18,856 nt of DNA from Echinostoma caproni (lineage: Eukaryota > Platyhelminthes > Trematoda > Plagiorchiida > Echinostomatidae): assembly GCA_900618425.1 (NCBI GenBank), contig UZAN01045391.1, forward strand, positions 5,110 through 23,965. The letters run 5' to 3'. This document shows positions 1-9,303 of the stretch, in pieces. A program made the position numbers and the translations under genes. The notes beneath the pieces were generated by a model. It made no database searches and had not been told where the DNA came from. It saw only the letters and a program-made list of their open reading frames with translations. Position 1 is the first letter of the stretch. Every line of letters begins with the position of its first letter.

Positions 1-1277
1 TGCAAGAAAGTCAACGCGCAAGCAGGCAGGCAGGCTCCTGAAGGCAGGCGCGTAGACGCTACCTGAAATAAGGCGATCAAGCTGCTGATGAACTGATCAC
101 AGTAGAAAGTCAATATTGAAATCTTATTGGCTCATTGGAGTGGATTGGTAGTATAATCAAGTTTGCGCCCGCGTGTCGGGGTAGCCGGTAGCATCGGTCA
201 GTCAACAATCTATGATGCAATAGATATGTTCGGCAAATGTTTCAGTCCACTATGAATCACAGCATTATCTTCTCGTCCTTCTGTTCTCGTTTTCTCCGAT
301 TTGTATGCTAAGGAAGCGTCCGATTCCAACGATTTTTGCGTAACGTTTGCTTGAATCGATGGTGGGTAAGCAGCGAGTTATCATTTGGTATTGCTTCAGA
401 AAAGGATTGAAACTTAGTCCTTGCGCTTGGCTTGTAGGAAACATTTTCTTTTTACGGTACTTTCCCATATGCGGTAAAAAAATCTGTGTTTGCGAACAAA
501 TTTATGAAAGAAGCTGGGATTCGGTGAACATCTTGATTTTAATAAGAAGCCAAAAACACAGGTTTGCACAATGTATCCTGGATTATTTCGCTGCATCTGT
601 ACACGAGCATACTGCAGTCTATGTGATCATTAATGTATGGTCAGTAAATAACAGGGTCATAGATTGCGTTCAACGTCTTAATTGGCTATGGGCCAGATTC
701 GCGCAACTTACGATGCTTTTTCTTAGATGGAGTACGTGTTCCTACCTATAAATCACGTGCCAGGCGAAAACCAACCACATCGTTAGATACTACCGCTGAT
801 TGTCTGTGATTGTTATTCAGGTAAGAGATATTTGTCTATTTGCGTTTTGCCACCATAGTGCTCTCCTCTGGTTCCGCAATATGAAGCGGCCCCCTCGCCT
901 GAGGAAAGTACAGCACTCCATTGATCGTATGCTTGCGGTCTACAGCTGACATATGAATCCGCTCATTGTAATTGTGACCGTTTATTCAGTTGTTTTCTCT
1001 GCTCCCTTTTTACCTTTAATTTTCTTCCAGTGCTTCGGAGTCCACTGGGAATGAAATGAAATACCTTTTACTTTTAGTTAATTAAATTGATATATTAACA
1101 TTAAATGTAAAAACATGAGGAGTTGAAAAATTTGGTCCGTGTTTAAATTTTGATGCACGCTAAAAGTGCTTCAAATTAACCATTTTTCAGTGTTTCTTCG
1201 ACAAATGCTGTTCCTCGTTGCATTTCTAAGTAGCCAAACGTGAGTATCTAAGATACAGAAAATTGCGGTTATGGTGA
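1..1277. other. No recognisable gene; repeat-derived or intergenic DNA
   Basis: I see no gene here. Short open frames on both strands (for example 347-751 plus, 265-468 minus) overlap one another and lack any motif I recognise. A short GGCA-rich run lies at 21-36. Sequence at 60-200 has the patchy GC-rich texture of an old interspersed repeat, but I cannot name a family. Confidence 0.5.
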
Positions 1278-1781
1278 GTGCGTTTCCAGCGTTATATACA
1301 CGTTGGTAAGAGTATTTTCGTTTGTATGGAGACAGTTTGTACAGAGATAGAGTATCCATGCAGGACTGGAGATCCTAATTATTGGACAAAACTTCGATTT
1401 TACTACTGCTGGCTGATGCTTTTATTTACTTTAAGAACCAGTTGTCAGTTTCGTGGTTCAGTGAACAGTGTGTATCGGGCTCCAGATCTTCTTCCCGTTT
1501 GTGAGAGGCCTGGTGACATTGTTTGCACCAGTGACGGGAACAGATCGCTTGCATTTTGTCAGTGCATGATGCACGGTGAAATACTGGTTGGTAGGTATGA
1601 CATACGGCCTCTAGCTTTCTGTGCCCTACAGTCGATTAGATCCATTCGTCATCGGTGCGATATGCTGCTTCTCACTCACTCACTCACTCAGTCAGTCACT
1701 CTCACCGCGTGCGAACACATGAACCCATGCAACTATCGATCGGATCGTCATGATCCACGCCACACCAGGCTTATCATGTGA
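1278..1781 (+). other. Unexplained open frame of 167 codons, probably not a gene
   Basis: This is the second longest uninterrupted frame in the window. The conceptual product is rich in Cys, Arg and Ser, with no signal peptide, membrane segment or family motif that I recognise. Its last third runs through a CTCA microsatellite, which argues against a conserved protein. No convincing promoter, splice signals or polyadenylation site accompany it. It could be an exon of a lineage-specific gene or part of a repeat, but chance openness is the simplest reading. Confidence 0.12.
1671..1710. repeat. CTCA microsatellite, imperfect
   Basis: About five tandem CTCA units start at 1671 and decay into CAGT and CTCA variants up to about 1710. 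It is read through in frame by the long open frame of this region. Confidence 0.85.
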
Positions 1782-2839
1782 TCAGCACATCCGCGTCAAG
1801 GCTACTACTATAAGGACAATCAAATAGATACACCTTTTCACGTGTGAGAAAACAAATAGATGAAATCGACTTATCTAAAGATGACCCGTGAAATGTGCTA
1901 AACGTACATAGAAGCATGGAAATTCTAAATTATTGTTCTTTTGATTGGCCTGTTCTTTTCGCTTNTTTCGCTTTGATTTGACATCAGTTTGACGTCATCA
2001 AATTTTGTGAGCCATTCAGCCCCGAACGTTATCACATGCCAATGTTTTGCGTATCAGTAGAGGGAGTTTCAGCTGGATGCGTGCGTGACATTTGCTTGAT
2101 TGTCAGGGTAATCAATCACCGGGTGGGCTCTCAGATTGCCTCATTTATGTGTAACCGTTCGAAGTCAGGCTTTGTTCGGGCAGATTAGTATACGCACGCA
2201 GAGAGTAAAACAACACGGCTGTTCGTTCAGTTGGATGGTCAGGAACCACAGTTTACTATTTCACCAGGTGGGATTTCACTAGGTTCAGTAAAGGTATTCA
2301 TTAAGAACAGCCCAGTGTGGTAAACAAGCTCCTTTTCAGTTATTCGTGACCGTGCCGATACGTAAATTTTGATTATCAACACAAGGATGGAGAGCGAACG
2401 TGTGTGTGTGTGTGTGTGCGTGTCTGAAATAAATCACAGGAACAAAAGTCGAAGTGACTGCTTACGTGTTGGGGAAGATGAACTGGGCCGGGTGGGAGTT
2501 TAGGCATTTGCCCAATGTTCTTCTGACTTGTGTTGTGAACCTGCATACTTACGATTTTGGCCTTAGATAAGATGAGATGCTCCGGCGCTCATGACTGACA
2601 TTCACTTACTCTTTCCGTTTTTTGAAATAACCTTATGTGCCGCTCCCCGTTGTACTCTACGACCTTGACTACAACTTTTATTACAATCGTAATTCATTCT
2701 TGAAGGGGATTGCATCGACTTGCTTTCTGAATAAATCCCTCGACATTTTGTTCATTCCCGCTTCCGAAAACACATCCAACTCTACTAGCCCCGCATAATC
2801 TCTCTCCCTCTTTGTGTGGACTGTCTATACCTTTTTCAG
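1782..2839. other. No recognisable gene
   Basis: No coding motif is visible. An ambiguous base lies at 1965. The block 1980-2220 looks like an old interspersed repeat by texture, but I cannot assign it. A TG microsatellite lies inside and is listed separately. Confidence 0.5.
2401..2418. repeat. TG dinucleotide microsatellite, nine units
   Basis: A perfect run of nine TG units, followed after one CG by another TG pair. Confidence 0.95.
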
Positions 2840-2923
2840 TTTAAGATGTCCAAAATCCAATTTAAGATGTCACAATATGAATGTAAGCTGTCCGAGTATC
2901 AAGTTAAGATGTCATCTGGCTAT
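2840..2923 (+). repeat. Minisatellite, four 21-bp units
   Basis: Four tandem units of 21 bp (2840-2860, 2861-2881, 2882-2902, 2903-2923) share a core of the form TTAAGATGTC followed by a more variable half. The second base half drifts between copies while the core is kept, with one change to TAAGCTGTC in unit 3. The period is a multiple of three, so an open frame (2814-2999) reads it as four heptapeptides with the core residues LRC or VSC. I do not think this frame is a gene. Confidence 0.85.
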
Positions 2924-3538
2924 ATGGATAGTACGTTGCTCAGTACAGAGTGAAAACATAGCAGTAAAGGCCATTCCCAACGCAAAACGCGTTACGTAAG
3001 CGTGTAACATAGTGCGCGTACAGTTTTCCGTGAGAACCGTAAACATCTTATTTAGACGCAGTCTTCTTTGTTTAATCAAAAATGCTATCCAGAAGCCGTT
3101 TAATATTTCCCCTCCATTAGCTGATCAACATTTATTTTCATTCCCTTAGTAATTCATTTAATAAAATAATTTGAGCTCACGACTTTTGGTAATCCGAGAG
3201 TTTCACTGAAAATTGAACTCAGATTACTTTTGTTCAATCATTGAGTCTGAGAGAAAATCTGGCGTGTTTCAAGAGGTTGCTACATCACCAAACGTATTTT
3301 CCACATAAATCTATGGTCGTATTGTTGCTTTCACTTCATGCGTGTCGATGGGGGCTGGTGATGTTGTATTGTGCAAGCCTCATCTACCACCGATCGGCGA
3401 TTCTGCTTTTCTCCTCCTTCCGTCCCTGGGGTGATCTGATCCTGTCTTCAATGCAAACCTTACAGACTTGTACTGTGAGAAATCGAACCCCTCAGTGACT
3501 GTGGTGATTCAACCGTCCGAGATCTTGCCAACGCATCA
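2924..3538. other. No recognisable gene
   Basis: AT-rich sequence with overlapping short frames (3241-3498, 3468-3749 plus) and no motifs. I see nothing that supports a gene or a named repeat. Confidence 0.5.
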
Positions 3539-3610
3539 CAGTTTCTGGACAATCAACCACAGGCCAGCAGTATCAACCAATCAGAGTCCATGCTGTTCAA
3601 ACAGGAGCTG
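3539..3610 (+). repeat. Diverged local direct repeat, copy 1
   Basis: This stretch aligns by eye with 3990-4060 in the same orientation. Both start with CAGTTTCTGGA, keep CACAGG about 20 bases in, and end near ACAGGAG. Identity is roughly two thirds. It is probably part of an interspersed repeat of unknown class. Confidence 0.5.
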
Positions 3611-3817
3611 TGAGGAGAGGAGAATACGAGCACCGTGGCATTTCGTTGTACGTTATATTTCTTCTCCGTCATTTTCTCCGATAGATCTTATCGCTAATTC
3701 TGTGGCCTTTCTCATGCGTCTCATCGACAGTGATACTTCGATAGACTAATGCAAGTGCATCATTGAGATGCGTTTTTTCCGATTACCACAATCCGGTCCC
3801 ACGAAACGGAACTGCGT

Positions 3818-3840
3818 ACCAATTAGCTAATGAACCTGTT
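3818..3840. repeat. Dispersed repeat fragment shared with 13646-13669
   Basis: The string ACCAATTAGCTAATGAACCT recurs at 13646 as ACCGATTAACTAATGAATCT in the same orientation, with three changes in 20 bases. The flanks match only weakly, so the shared unit is short or very old. Confidence 0.4.
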
Positions 3841-3989
3841 CTCCCGTCCGTCCGAAGATAATTGGAATCTAATAGCTGTGGAAATTCGTGGCTTTACGGG
3901 ACACAAACTTCCGTTGATGGGTGAGGTCTTGCTAATAATCCAACCGTGGTGATCCCGGTCTATAGGATAACGCAAGCCACGAGGCTTTA

Positions 3990-4060
3990 CAGTTTCTGGA
4001 AAACGAATCACAGGTCAATAGTGCAGACCAGTCAAACCTGGTGCGGGCTACACAGGAGTT
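3990..4060 (+). repeat. Diverged local direct repeat, copy 2
   Basis: Partner of 3539-3610, about 450 bases downstream and in the same orientation. Neither copy lies in a coding frame I can recognise. Confidence 0.5.
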
Positions 4061-4142
4061 GTACGACGTCAATAATTCATGTAGGTCATGAGTGAAAACA
4101 TTTACATCTCACTTAATTCAATTAACTCTACTCAATGAACTA

Positions 4143-4200
4143 GCCGCTACATTTGTGGCCTTTGGCTGCTCACCGGTGACTGGAGATCCCAGCGCACGAT
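4143..4200. repeat. Dispersed repeat fragment shared with 12730-12789
   Basis: Both copies read CCGCTAC, then TGTGG-CTTT, then a CTGC-rich stretch, then TGAC-GGAGAT and a GC-rich end with GCGAT or CACGAT. Identity is about two thirds, in the same orientation. It lies just before the gypsy gag relic but shows no clear link to it. Confidence 0.45.
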
Positions 4201-4289
4201 CGTTAGTGCGGCTCGATACTTAGGTTACCATTGTAATTTGTGATCCTTAATTCGTGCCCATTCCCTTTACTGCAATTTGGCGTTGTGCA

Positions 4290-5011
4290 ATGATGATGCA
4301 AGCTATCGAGCAACCAAACCTGAATGCTCGTTTGTCCGAGATCGAGGAATGGGTAGAGCGGTTCGAACTATGATACCACGTCCGTAAGAGTGGCGCACAG
4401 AAACAGTCTACCTTATTCCTCACTGCTGGCCGGCCCCGATTCTTTTCCCCGTTAAAAAGTCTGGCATTTTCCGAGGCTCCGGCAAAACTTCTATACGACC
4501 CCTTAGAGTGGCTGGTGTTCAATCATCTGCTACCCACTGAGTTTCAGGTAAACGAAATAGCCAAATTTAATTTCTTGGTACGTGCCGAAAACATAACTTT
4601 TGAGAGTTTCTTTTTCCGGTTGAACAAGTCGGTGGCACCTTGCAATCATGGTTATCGCCTGGCGGAATAGTTATTGGCTCGTTTAGTTGCAGGTATCAAC
4701 AACCTGACACTACAAGGGATATTGGTGGAAAAAAATTACCTGACGTTCGCAGAGGCCCACAAGATCTGCGAAGAACATGATAATCAGATATAATCAACAT
4801 CCAAGAAATCGGTCACTCCGTTCCAACGACATAGTCAGAAACCAGTCTGACCTCCAGTGGCCAAACATCTATCCAGGCCACAATGGGGCGCTTCCGGCAC
4901 AGAGAAACCAATCGACCCACGTTTATCGTGTGAAACTTACCATCTGCACTCCACAAATTGACTAGGCAATGCCAAGTACTATGGCTGCGGGAAGTGGCCA
5001 CTTCACAGGCA
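4290..5011 (+). pseudogene. Ty3/gypsy gag relic (capsid plus eroded zinc knuckles)
   Basis: Gag forms the internal particle of LTR retrotransposons and binds their RNA. From a triple ATG at 4290 one frame runs 167 codons to TAA at 4791 with only two internal stops (TGA 4371, TAG 4668) and no frameshift. Gag-like blocks seen are IEEWVERFEL at the start, the capsid core around LLPTEFQVNEIAKFNFLV, and the helical LVAGINNLTLQGIL and FAEAHKICEEHD near the end. The frame goes on past TAA 4791 and TGA 4848 into a CCHC-like remnant (Cys at 4929, then NAKYYGCGK) that loses phase near 5000. Family knowledge: this order is typical of metazoan gypsy gag. It is dead, and lies directly upstream of a matching reverse transcriptase relic. 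Confidence 0.8.
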
Positions 5012-5060
5012 CTGATGATATCACCTCGGCTGGTGATGAAACTTTTACAAGAAAATTGCC
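5012..5060 (+). ncRNA. Hammerhead-like core inside the gypsy relic, speculative
   Basis: CTGATGA at 5012-5018 is followed by a perfect 6-bp hairpin (5020-5025 with 5032-5037, loop TCGGCT) and then GAAA at 5038-5041, which is the hammerhead core order. Four T at 5043-5046 face four A at 5052-5055 as a possible stem III, and GGCA 5008-5011 can pair TGCC 5057-5060 as stem I. Defects: an extra U before stem II, no G-C closing pair, and no proper UH cleavage position once stem I is paired. It overlaps former gag/pol coding sequence, so chance is a serious alternative. Confidence 0.2.
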
Positions 5061-5144
5061 AAGCTCGGCGAACAGGCGAAATAGAAGTGGTCTTTTGTCT
5101 ATATTCACTTCCCGATACCCATACTGGGTTTAACCGCCATTAGC

Positions 5145-5845
5145 GTGTTATACCTATCCGTGACACTCCATACCAGCGCCGCGTCGAATGTGCACACGCA
5201 TTTGCAGCCTTCAATCGCAAATTTTTCCAGCAATGCTGTAGGCATGCACATTCAGGCTGCCAAATCGAAAGTTGATGATTGGTCGATCTTCATGAATTGG
5301 CCTGTGATCCCATATGGTCAATACGAAAATGTACTGAAGGGCATCGATAAAATGGAGTGTGATGGTATCATCACTCACATCACTTCAACCGTGTGGGCAA
5401 CACCTATTGCGTTGGCAATCAAAAGAGACGGTAAAAAAACACAAACTTGTGGTGACTATCGGTTGAACATGAACCCTCGNCAAACCTTTGTATGACAGCA
5501 CGGGCTTTTCAAAAATCAACTTGGCAGTCGCATATCTTCAAATTATTCTCGTTCCGGCAACTCACTACCATCAACACTCCATGGGGACTGTAGTAGTAAA
5601 ACATCTTGCCTTTCGGTCTACATAATTCATCAGTCATATTCCAGTCAGCCATTGAAGGGGTCATTCATGGACTCGACGGTGTGTTGGCATGTCAAGATGA
5701 TATTATCGTGTTTGATTCGACGAAGGCTGAACACGGCGAACGACCCCTCAAATTACTGGAGCATTTAACTCAAAAAATTAATTAATTTGAGACTCAACGT
5801 GCATTTTCAGCTCTCTGGAATTGGAATTTCTGAGTTTCACAGGTA
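5145..5845 (+). pseudogene. Ty3/gypsy reverse transcriptase relic
   Basis: The reverse transcriptase copies element RNA into DNA. The first frame (5145-5495) carries the pre-RT segment GMHIQAAKSKVDDW, then PVIPYGQYENVLKGIDKM, GIITHITSTVWATPI and GDYRLNMNP, all standard for the N-terminal gypsy RT. An ambiguous base at 5480 precedes a frame change to FSKINLAVAYLQ (from 5506), and another near 5567 leads to TINTPWG, LPFGLHNSSVIFQSAIEG and the catalytic box. That box reads CQDDIIVF at 5690-5713, so the usual first Tyr is Cys while both Asp remain. Three stops sit together after PWGL, and a last frame change precedes LEFLSFTG. Homology stops near 5845. Zinc knuckle to RT is only about 200 bp, so the protease appears deleted. 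RNase H and integrase are absent. Confidence 0.85.
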
Positions 5846-5847
5846 AT

Positions 5848-5918
5848 TCGAAAGGTTATCGAACCCGGGACCTGCATGCAGAAAGCAAGTATGCTACGCA
5901 CTCGGCCACTGGGCAGCT
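5848..5918 (-). repeat. tRNA-like sequence with A and B boxes (SINE head?)
   Basis: Read on the minus strand, TGGCCGAGTGCG (5908-5897) matches a Pol III A box of the Leu/Ser tRNA type, and GGTTCGATAACC (5865-5854) is a B box with one extra base. Spacing is about 31 bases between the boxes, normal for a tRNA. The acceptor and T stems do not pair well, so this is not a functional tRNA gene. It abuts the point where the gypsy RT homology ends, which suggests an inserted tRNA-derived SINE or a repeat with that head. Confidence 0.55.
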
Positions 5919-6018
5919 GATCAGTGTGTTTTTCATTTTCCATTTACACGATATTGAACAACCCATCTTTGCGAGCTTCTTGCGGGCCAAAAACCTTGCT
6001 CATCGCAGCACTAGCCTC

Positions 6019-6030
6019 CCTAGTTGGGTC
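6019..6030 (+). promoter_or_regulatory. Upstream segment able to pair with ribozyme stem II
   Basis: These 12 bases (CCTAGTTGGGTC) are complementary at 11 of 12 positions to 6053-6064, which is the 5' strand and loop of the hammerhead stem II. The only mismatch is A6022 opposite C6061. Pairing would remove stem II. A regulatory role is inference. Confidence 0.35.
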
Positions 6031-6039
6031 GATGGATTT

Positions 6040-6084
6040 GTACTGCTGATGAGACCCAACCAGGTCGGAACAGCTGTCCAGTGC
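6040..6084 (+). ncRNA. Type I hammerhead ribozyme, one core base changed
   Basis: Self-cleaving ribozyme fold. Stem I pairs GTACTG (6040-6045) with CAGTGC (6079-6084), with one G-U. The core CTGATGA is at 6046-6052. Stem II is GACC (6053-6056) with GGTC (6063-6066), loop CAACCA. Then comes GGAA at 6067-6070 where the family needs GAAA, so position A13 is G (6068). The short stem III is the palindrome ACAG/CTGT (6070-6077), with U16.1 at 6077 and C17 at 6078 forming a proper GUC site. Loopless short stem III is known from hammerheads in Penelope-like elements and retrozymes, which often work as dimers. The A13 change should reduce or abolish cleavage. No RT lies next to it, so the host may be a SINE or an element fragment. 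Confidence 0.8.
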
Positions 6085-7355
6085 TTCCTATATTTCCAAT
6101 TCAAGATTCCTTTGCTTTATACACGATGAATTCACCTTTGAAATTGAATCAAATCCTCCAATACTCACTCTAAATGATCACTAAAAGACCAACACTAATT
6201 AAGGTCTATAATGGGATGGCTCCAACGCGTCTCACGTCTCAGTGCGAACTTCGTCACGAGGGCTCAACCGTTGTTTACAGCCCAGTCAGCAGCAGAATCG
6301 AAGTGGGCCGTCAAGTGTGAGTAAACTTAGCGCAAAATTATCCAGATAATAACGAAACGCTTGGTACTTGCTTCGTTCTTTTTTCCGTCGAAACACCCAA
6401 AGTTGAATAAGGTTTCATCAGATATTGTTGATATTGGTTCGTACTTTAATCGGACGGAAGCCCAATTGACTTCATCTCCCGCTTGATGAAACACGGCAGA
6501 ACGGGGATATTCACAGACGCAAAACGTTGCTTTGGTCATGTATTGGGCTGTCTGGCACCTGCACTAATACCAGTTCGGATTGATCTGTAACATTGTAACT
6601 GAACACGAAGCACTGCACTAACTATTCAGTGCAGACAAATTGATTTCCAAACCAACGGAGACGACAGTGTAGAGATGGAGCATTATTTACGATGATGACA
6701 TTGGCAACCGTCCAGCAAAACGATTCCACAAGCTGATTTTCTCCCCAGGTGGTTCATTTTGTCGGCATCATTTTATTTCATCAATAAATAGCTCCTGTTT
6801 CGTGTTCGGAACCGCGCGTTTGCCCATTAATAACGGGACTACTGTCCAGACGTAATAACAGCCTTACAGCAAGGTTGGTGCCCACGCATGATTGTGTTAG
6901 GAAACCTCGGTTCCATTCTCCTGAATCCGGATACGCAAACAGTTGACAGTCAGATATTTATACTCGGCGTATCACAGCATTTTCTGAATCTTTTTATGTC
7001 ATTTATTCTCCCTGGTTTACTATAAGAAGACTTTAAAACGCACCCTAAATGTCTGGTTTTATTTATTCTTGTTTCCAATAGATCTGTAGTGAAATTGATT
7101 GTACGAAGAAAAGGAGCAATCAATGAGGATATTTTCTGTTCAGGTTTTCTTCACAATCAACTCTGACTCTCACAGAGATATTACTTTCTGTTTTACATTA
7201 CTGTTTGTGTTTAACTCAGCACGATCTTCCGTTCACATATTTCAACCCAGGCTGCAGTCGTCACACGCTTTCGCTTTGCTACTGCAATTATTTGTTTGCA
7301 TTGTTTATTCGTCACATAGGCACGTATTCGGTACTTTCTAGTACCACGATAAGCC
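6085..7355. other. No recognisable gene
   Basis: Short frames occur on both strands (6327-6539 minus, 7099-7341 plus), but none shows a motif I know. The sequence just after the hammerhead may still belong to its element, whose right end I cannot see. A small hairpin (GCACTG and CAGTGC) lies near 6613-6640 but has no ribozyme core. Confidence 0.5.
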
Positions 7356-7361
7356 AATAAA
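7356..7361 (+). terminator. AATAAA, possible LTR polyadenylation signal
   Basis: AATAAA on the plus strand lies about 230 bases before the gag homology that starts near 7590, as would fit the R region of a 5' LTR. I could not define LTR ends or a primer-binding site, so the assignment is weak. Confidence 0.25.
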
Positions 7362-7589
7362 CGTCTGCGCCAACCACATGTGTTATTGTCTGTCTCAGTC
7401 AACAAAGCACTAGGACGTCGCACGCATATTTTGAGATCCATAAGAAATCCTATCAACAGACCGTAACCCCGAATAGCTTCTTTGGTGAGTTCTAACGTTT
7501 TTCTTGGTGGGTCATGTGTGTGTTGCTTTGAACTTAATTTTCCTGGTTTATTTTGTTGCACAGTAAATTTCATCTATCGCAACTGCATA

Positions 7590-7990
7590 TTGAATGATGA
7601 AATTAAACTCCTAAATGACGGAGAAGTGAATCTACCGGTTATAAATTTTAATCCGGTTGCGTTCATCCCACAAGACTCAGAGATTTAAGTTGCTGATTTC
7701 GAAACGCAATTTACCAGGCGCAAAGCGAGCAGTCAGCCTTCAAAATACGTCTTCACGATCGAGGCGATCTTTGACGATCGAATGTTCGCCGTTAGGCTTA
7801 TAGTCCTAAAGCCAATGGAGGAAAACATGTACGACGCTTTGTAGACAGCCATCCTTGAGTTTATACTCCTTCAGACGAGAAACGCTTACGCCAGTTGCTG
7901 GGTCGTCCCCTATTTGGTGACACAACACCAAGTAGGCATCTGGCAGGTCTACGCACGTTGGCCGGCCCAGCAATCGCCCACTTGGTTTAA
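7590..7990 (+). pseudogene. Ty3/gypsy gag fragment of a second lineage
   Basis: The N-terminal gag domain of an LTR element, which packages its RNA. In the first frame DEIKLLNDGEVNLPV leads through FNPVAFIPQDSEI, a stop at 7686-7688, then ADFETQFTRRKASSQ and the later YDAL block with a second stop at 7842-7844. The frame then shifts: from about 7865 TPSDEKRLRQLLGR, FGDTTPSRHLAGLRTL and AGPAIAHLV follow cleanly until TAA at 7988-7990. This order (ETQF, DEKRLRQLLG, PSRHL) is typical of a large gypsy gag class in invertebrates and differs in sequence from the other two gag relics here. The C-terminal half, zinc knuckle and pol are missing. Homology breaks off inside an 8-bp tandem repeat. Confidence 0.8.
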
Positions 7991-8007
7991 GGGTTTAAGG
8001 GTTTAAG
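7984..8007. repeat. Three tandem GGTTTAAG octamers
   Basis: Three exact 8-bp units sit exactly where the gag homology ends, and the first unit supplies the TAA that closes the frame. It resembles a TTTAAGGG telomere-like string but is too short to be a telomere. Confidence 0.8.
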
Positions 8008-9303
8008 GTAAAACTTTCTGATCAGGATATAGATGGTCTTTTCCAATTGCAGAAAGTATCCCTTTAGACGCTTTACTCCCTCCACACTACTTATTAGCAC
8101 TTTCTGTTTTGCATCTCAACACGCTGTCTGAATTCTGTTTCACGTATGTGTTGATTTAAATTTTTGCGCTCCCCTGGCATCATGCTTCTCACGAAACGTA
8201 TTCGCAACCGCAATGAACCCTTTCTCTGCAATTCTTTCCTTTTGGGCAGTTGGTATGTGACAGACGCTTTAGTTGAAAGGTGCTCGCACGCGTAAAATGG
8301 ACTGGAACAGGAAATTCATGTACTTATCGAACAAAAGTTGAAAAGCGATTCATGTGACGAGGATGCGAGGTTTAGTTCCAAATCGATTATATGGATTTTA
8401 CAGTCATGAGAGAATGTTTATCGTTGTTGTTTGTAATCTTGGACGTGAAATCTGAAAATGAGCCAACCATCTTTCAAAGGTGACCTTGAAGATGTAATTG
8501 ACAAGTAGAAAGTCGGTGCCAATCAAATTCTGCATTGCTTAGAGCAGTTCATCGTTCTTCTTTGAGTCGAACTAAGTACACCCACTGATCTGGCATACCC
8601 ACTGTGCTGTATGATCTGTTTATGCAAAACTCCAAAACAGTTGGGTACTTGCTGCGTGAAGTAAGACCGTTCAAGCCGTGAAGTTTACAACTGACAGTGG
8701 TTCGTTTTTTTGTGAAAATGATCTTGACTACCCGTTGGAAAGCTGAGAGCAAACTTCAAAGAAAGATTTTCTTATGGACAATTGATTTCGTCGAATCGTT
8801 ACTATTAGGAAACATGGCATATAAATAAAAGGGTTTTGCGACCAGTTAACCAAAATTCATTAATCCCATGTGCTATATATGTGCCTGTTTGTTTTAAGTC
8901 AGCGACTGAGAAGATTTTAAAAAAATGTTAACATCTCGTGATGCGTCTTCTTTCTGTTTTGACAAGCGATTTTAGTGATCTCTCAAGATCATATTTGGTT
9001 GGATTGAATAAACGGTGAAGTGAAGTAGAAAACCCTCCGGAGTGTTTAGACTAATCTCTATCGTCCTTCTGTTGTGAATTAATTTGGTCGCCCGCATTCA
9101 AATATAGATTAACTTGCACTGGTTGCCCAAACAACCTGTCAAATTCCTACACTTTCAAAAACAAAATGATTTGATTATTACCAGAGGCTCGTGTGTAATG
9201 CAAAATAGTTGAGTTGCTCCTGTAAATATCAGGTCCTTTTATTTCATAGTACATTTCGATCATGTAATCTTTGAAACTACCAGAAATAGGGTAGAATTTT
9301 GGC
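8008..9303. other. No recognisable gene
   Basis: No gag continuation, no pol motif and no convincing coding frame are visible. The longest frame (8549-8752 minus) has no family signature. The sequence is AT-rich in its second half. Confidence 0.5.

Noticed and set aside
67..95. CTGATGA followed by a 4-bp hairpin and GAAA, hammerhead-like
   Set aside because: One extra base precedes GAAA, no stem III or UH site follows, and no stem I partner exists.
5605..5638. Minus-strand CTGATGA and CGAAA near each other
   Set aside because: The bases between them form no stem II, and the stretch is conserved RT coding sequence on the other strand.
7211..7573. Minus-strand open frame of 120 codons
   Set aside because: No motif recognised; it lies antisense to the presumed leader of the gag fragment at 7590.
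7984..8007. Interstitial telomere
   Set aside because: Only three units, and the octamer differs from the TTAGGG repeat expected in animals.
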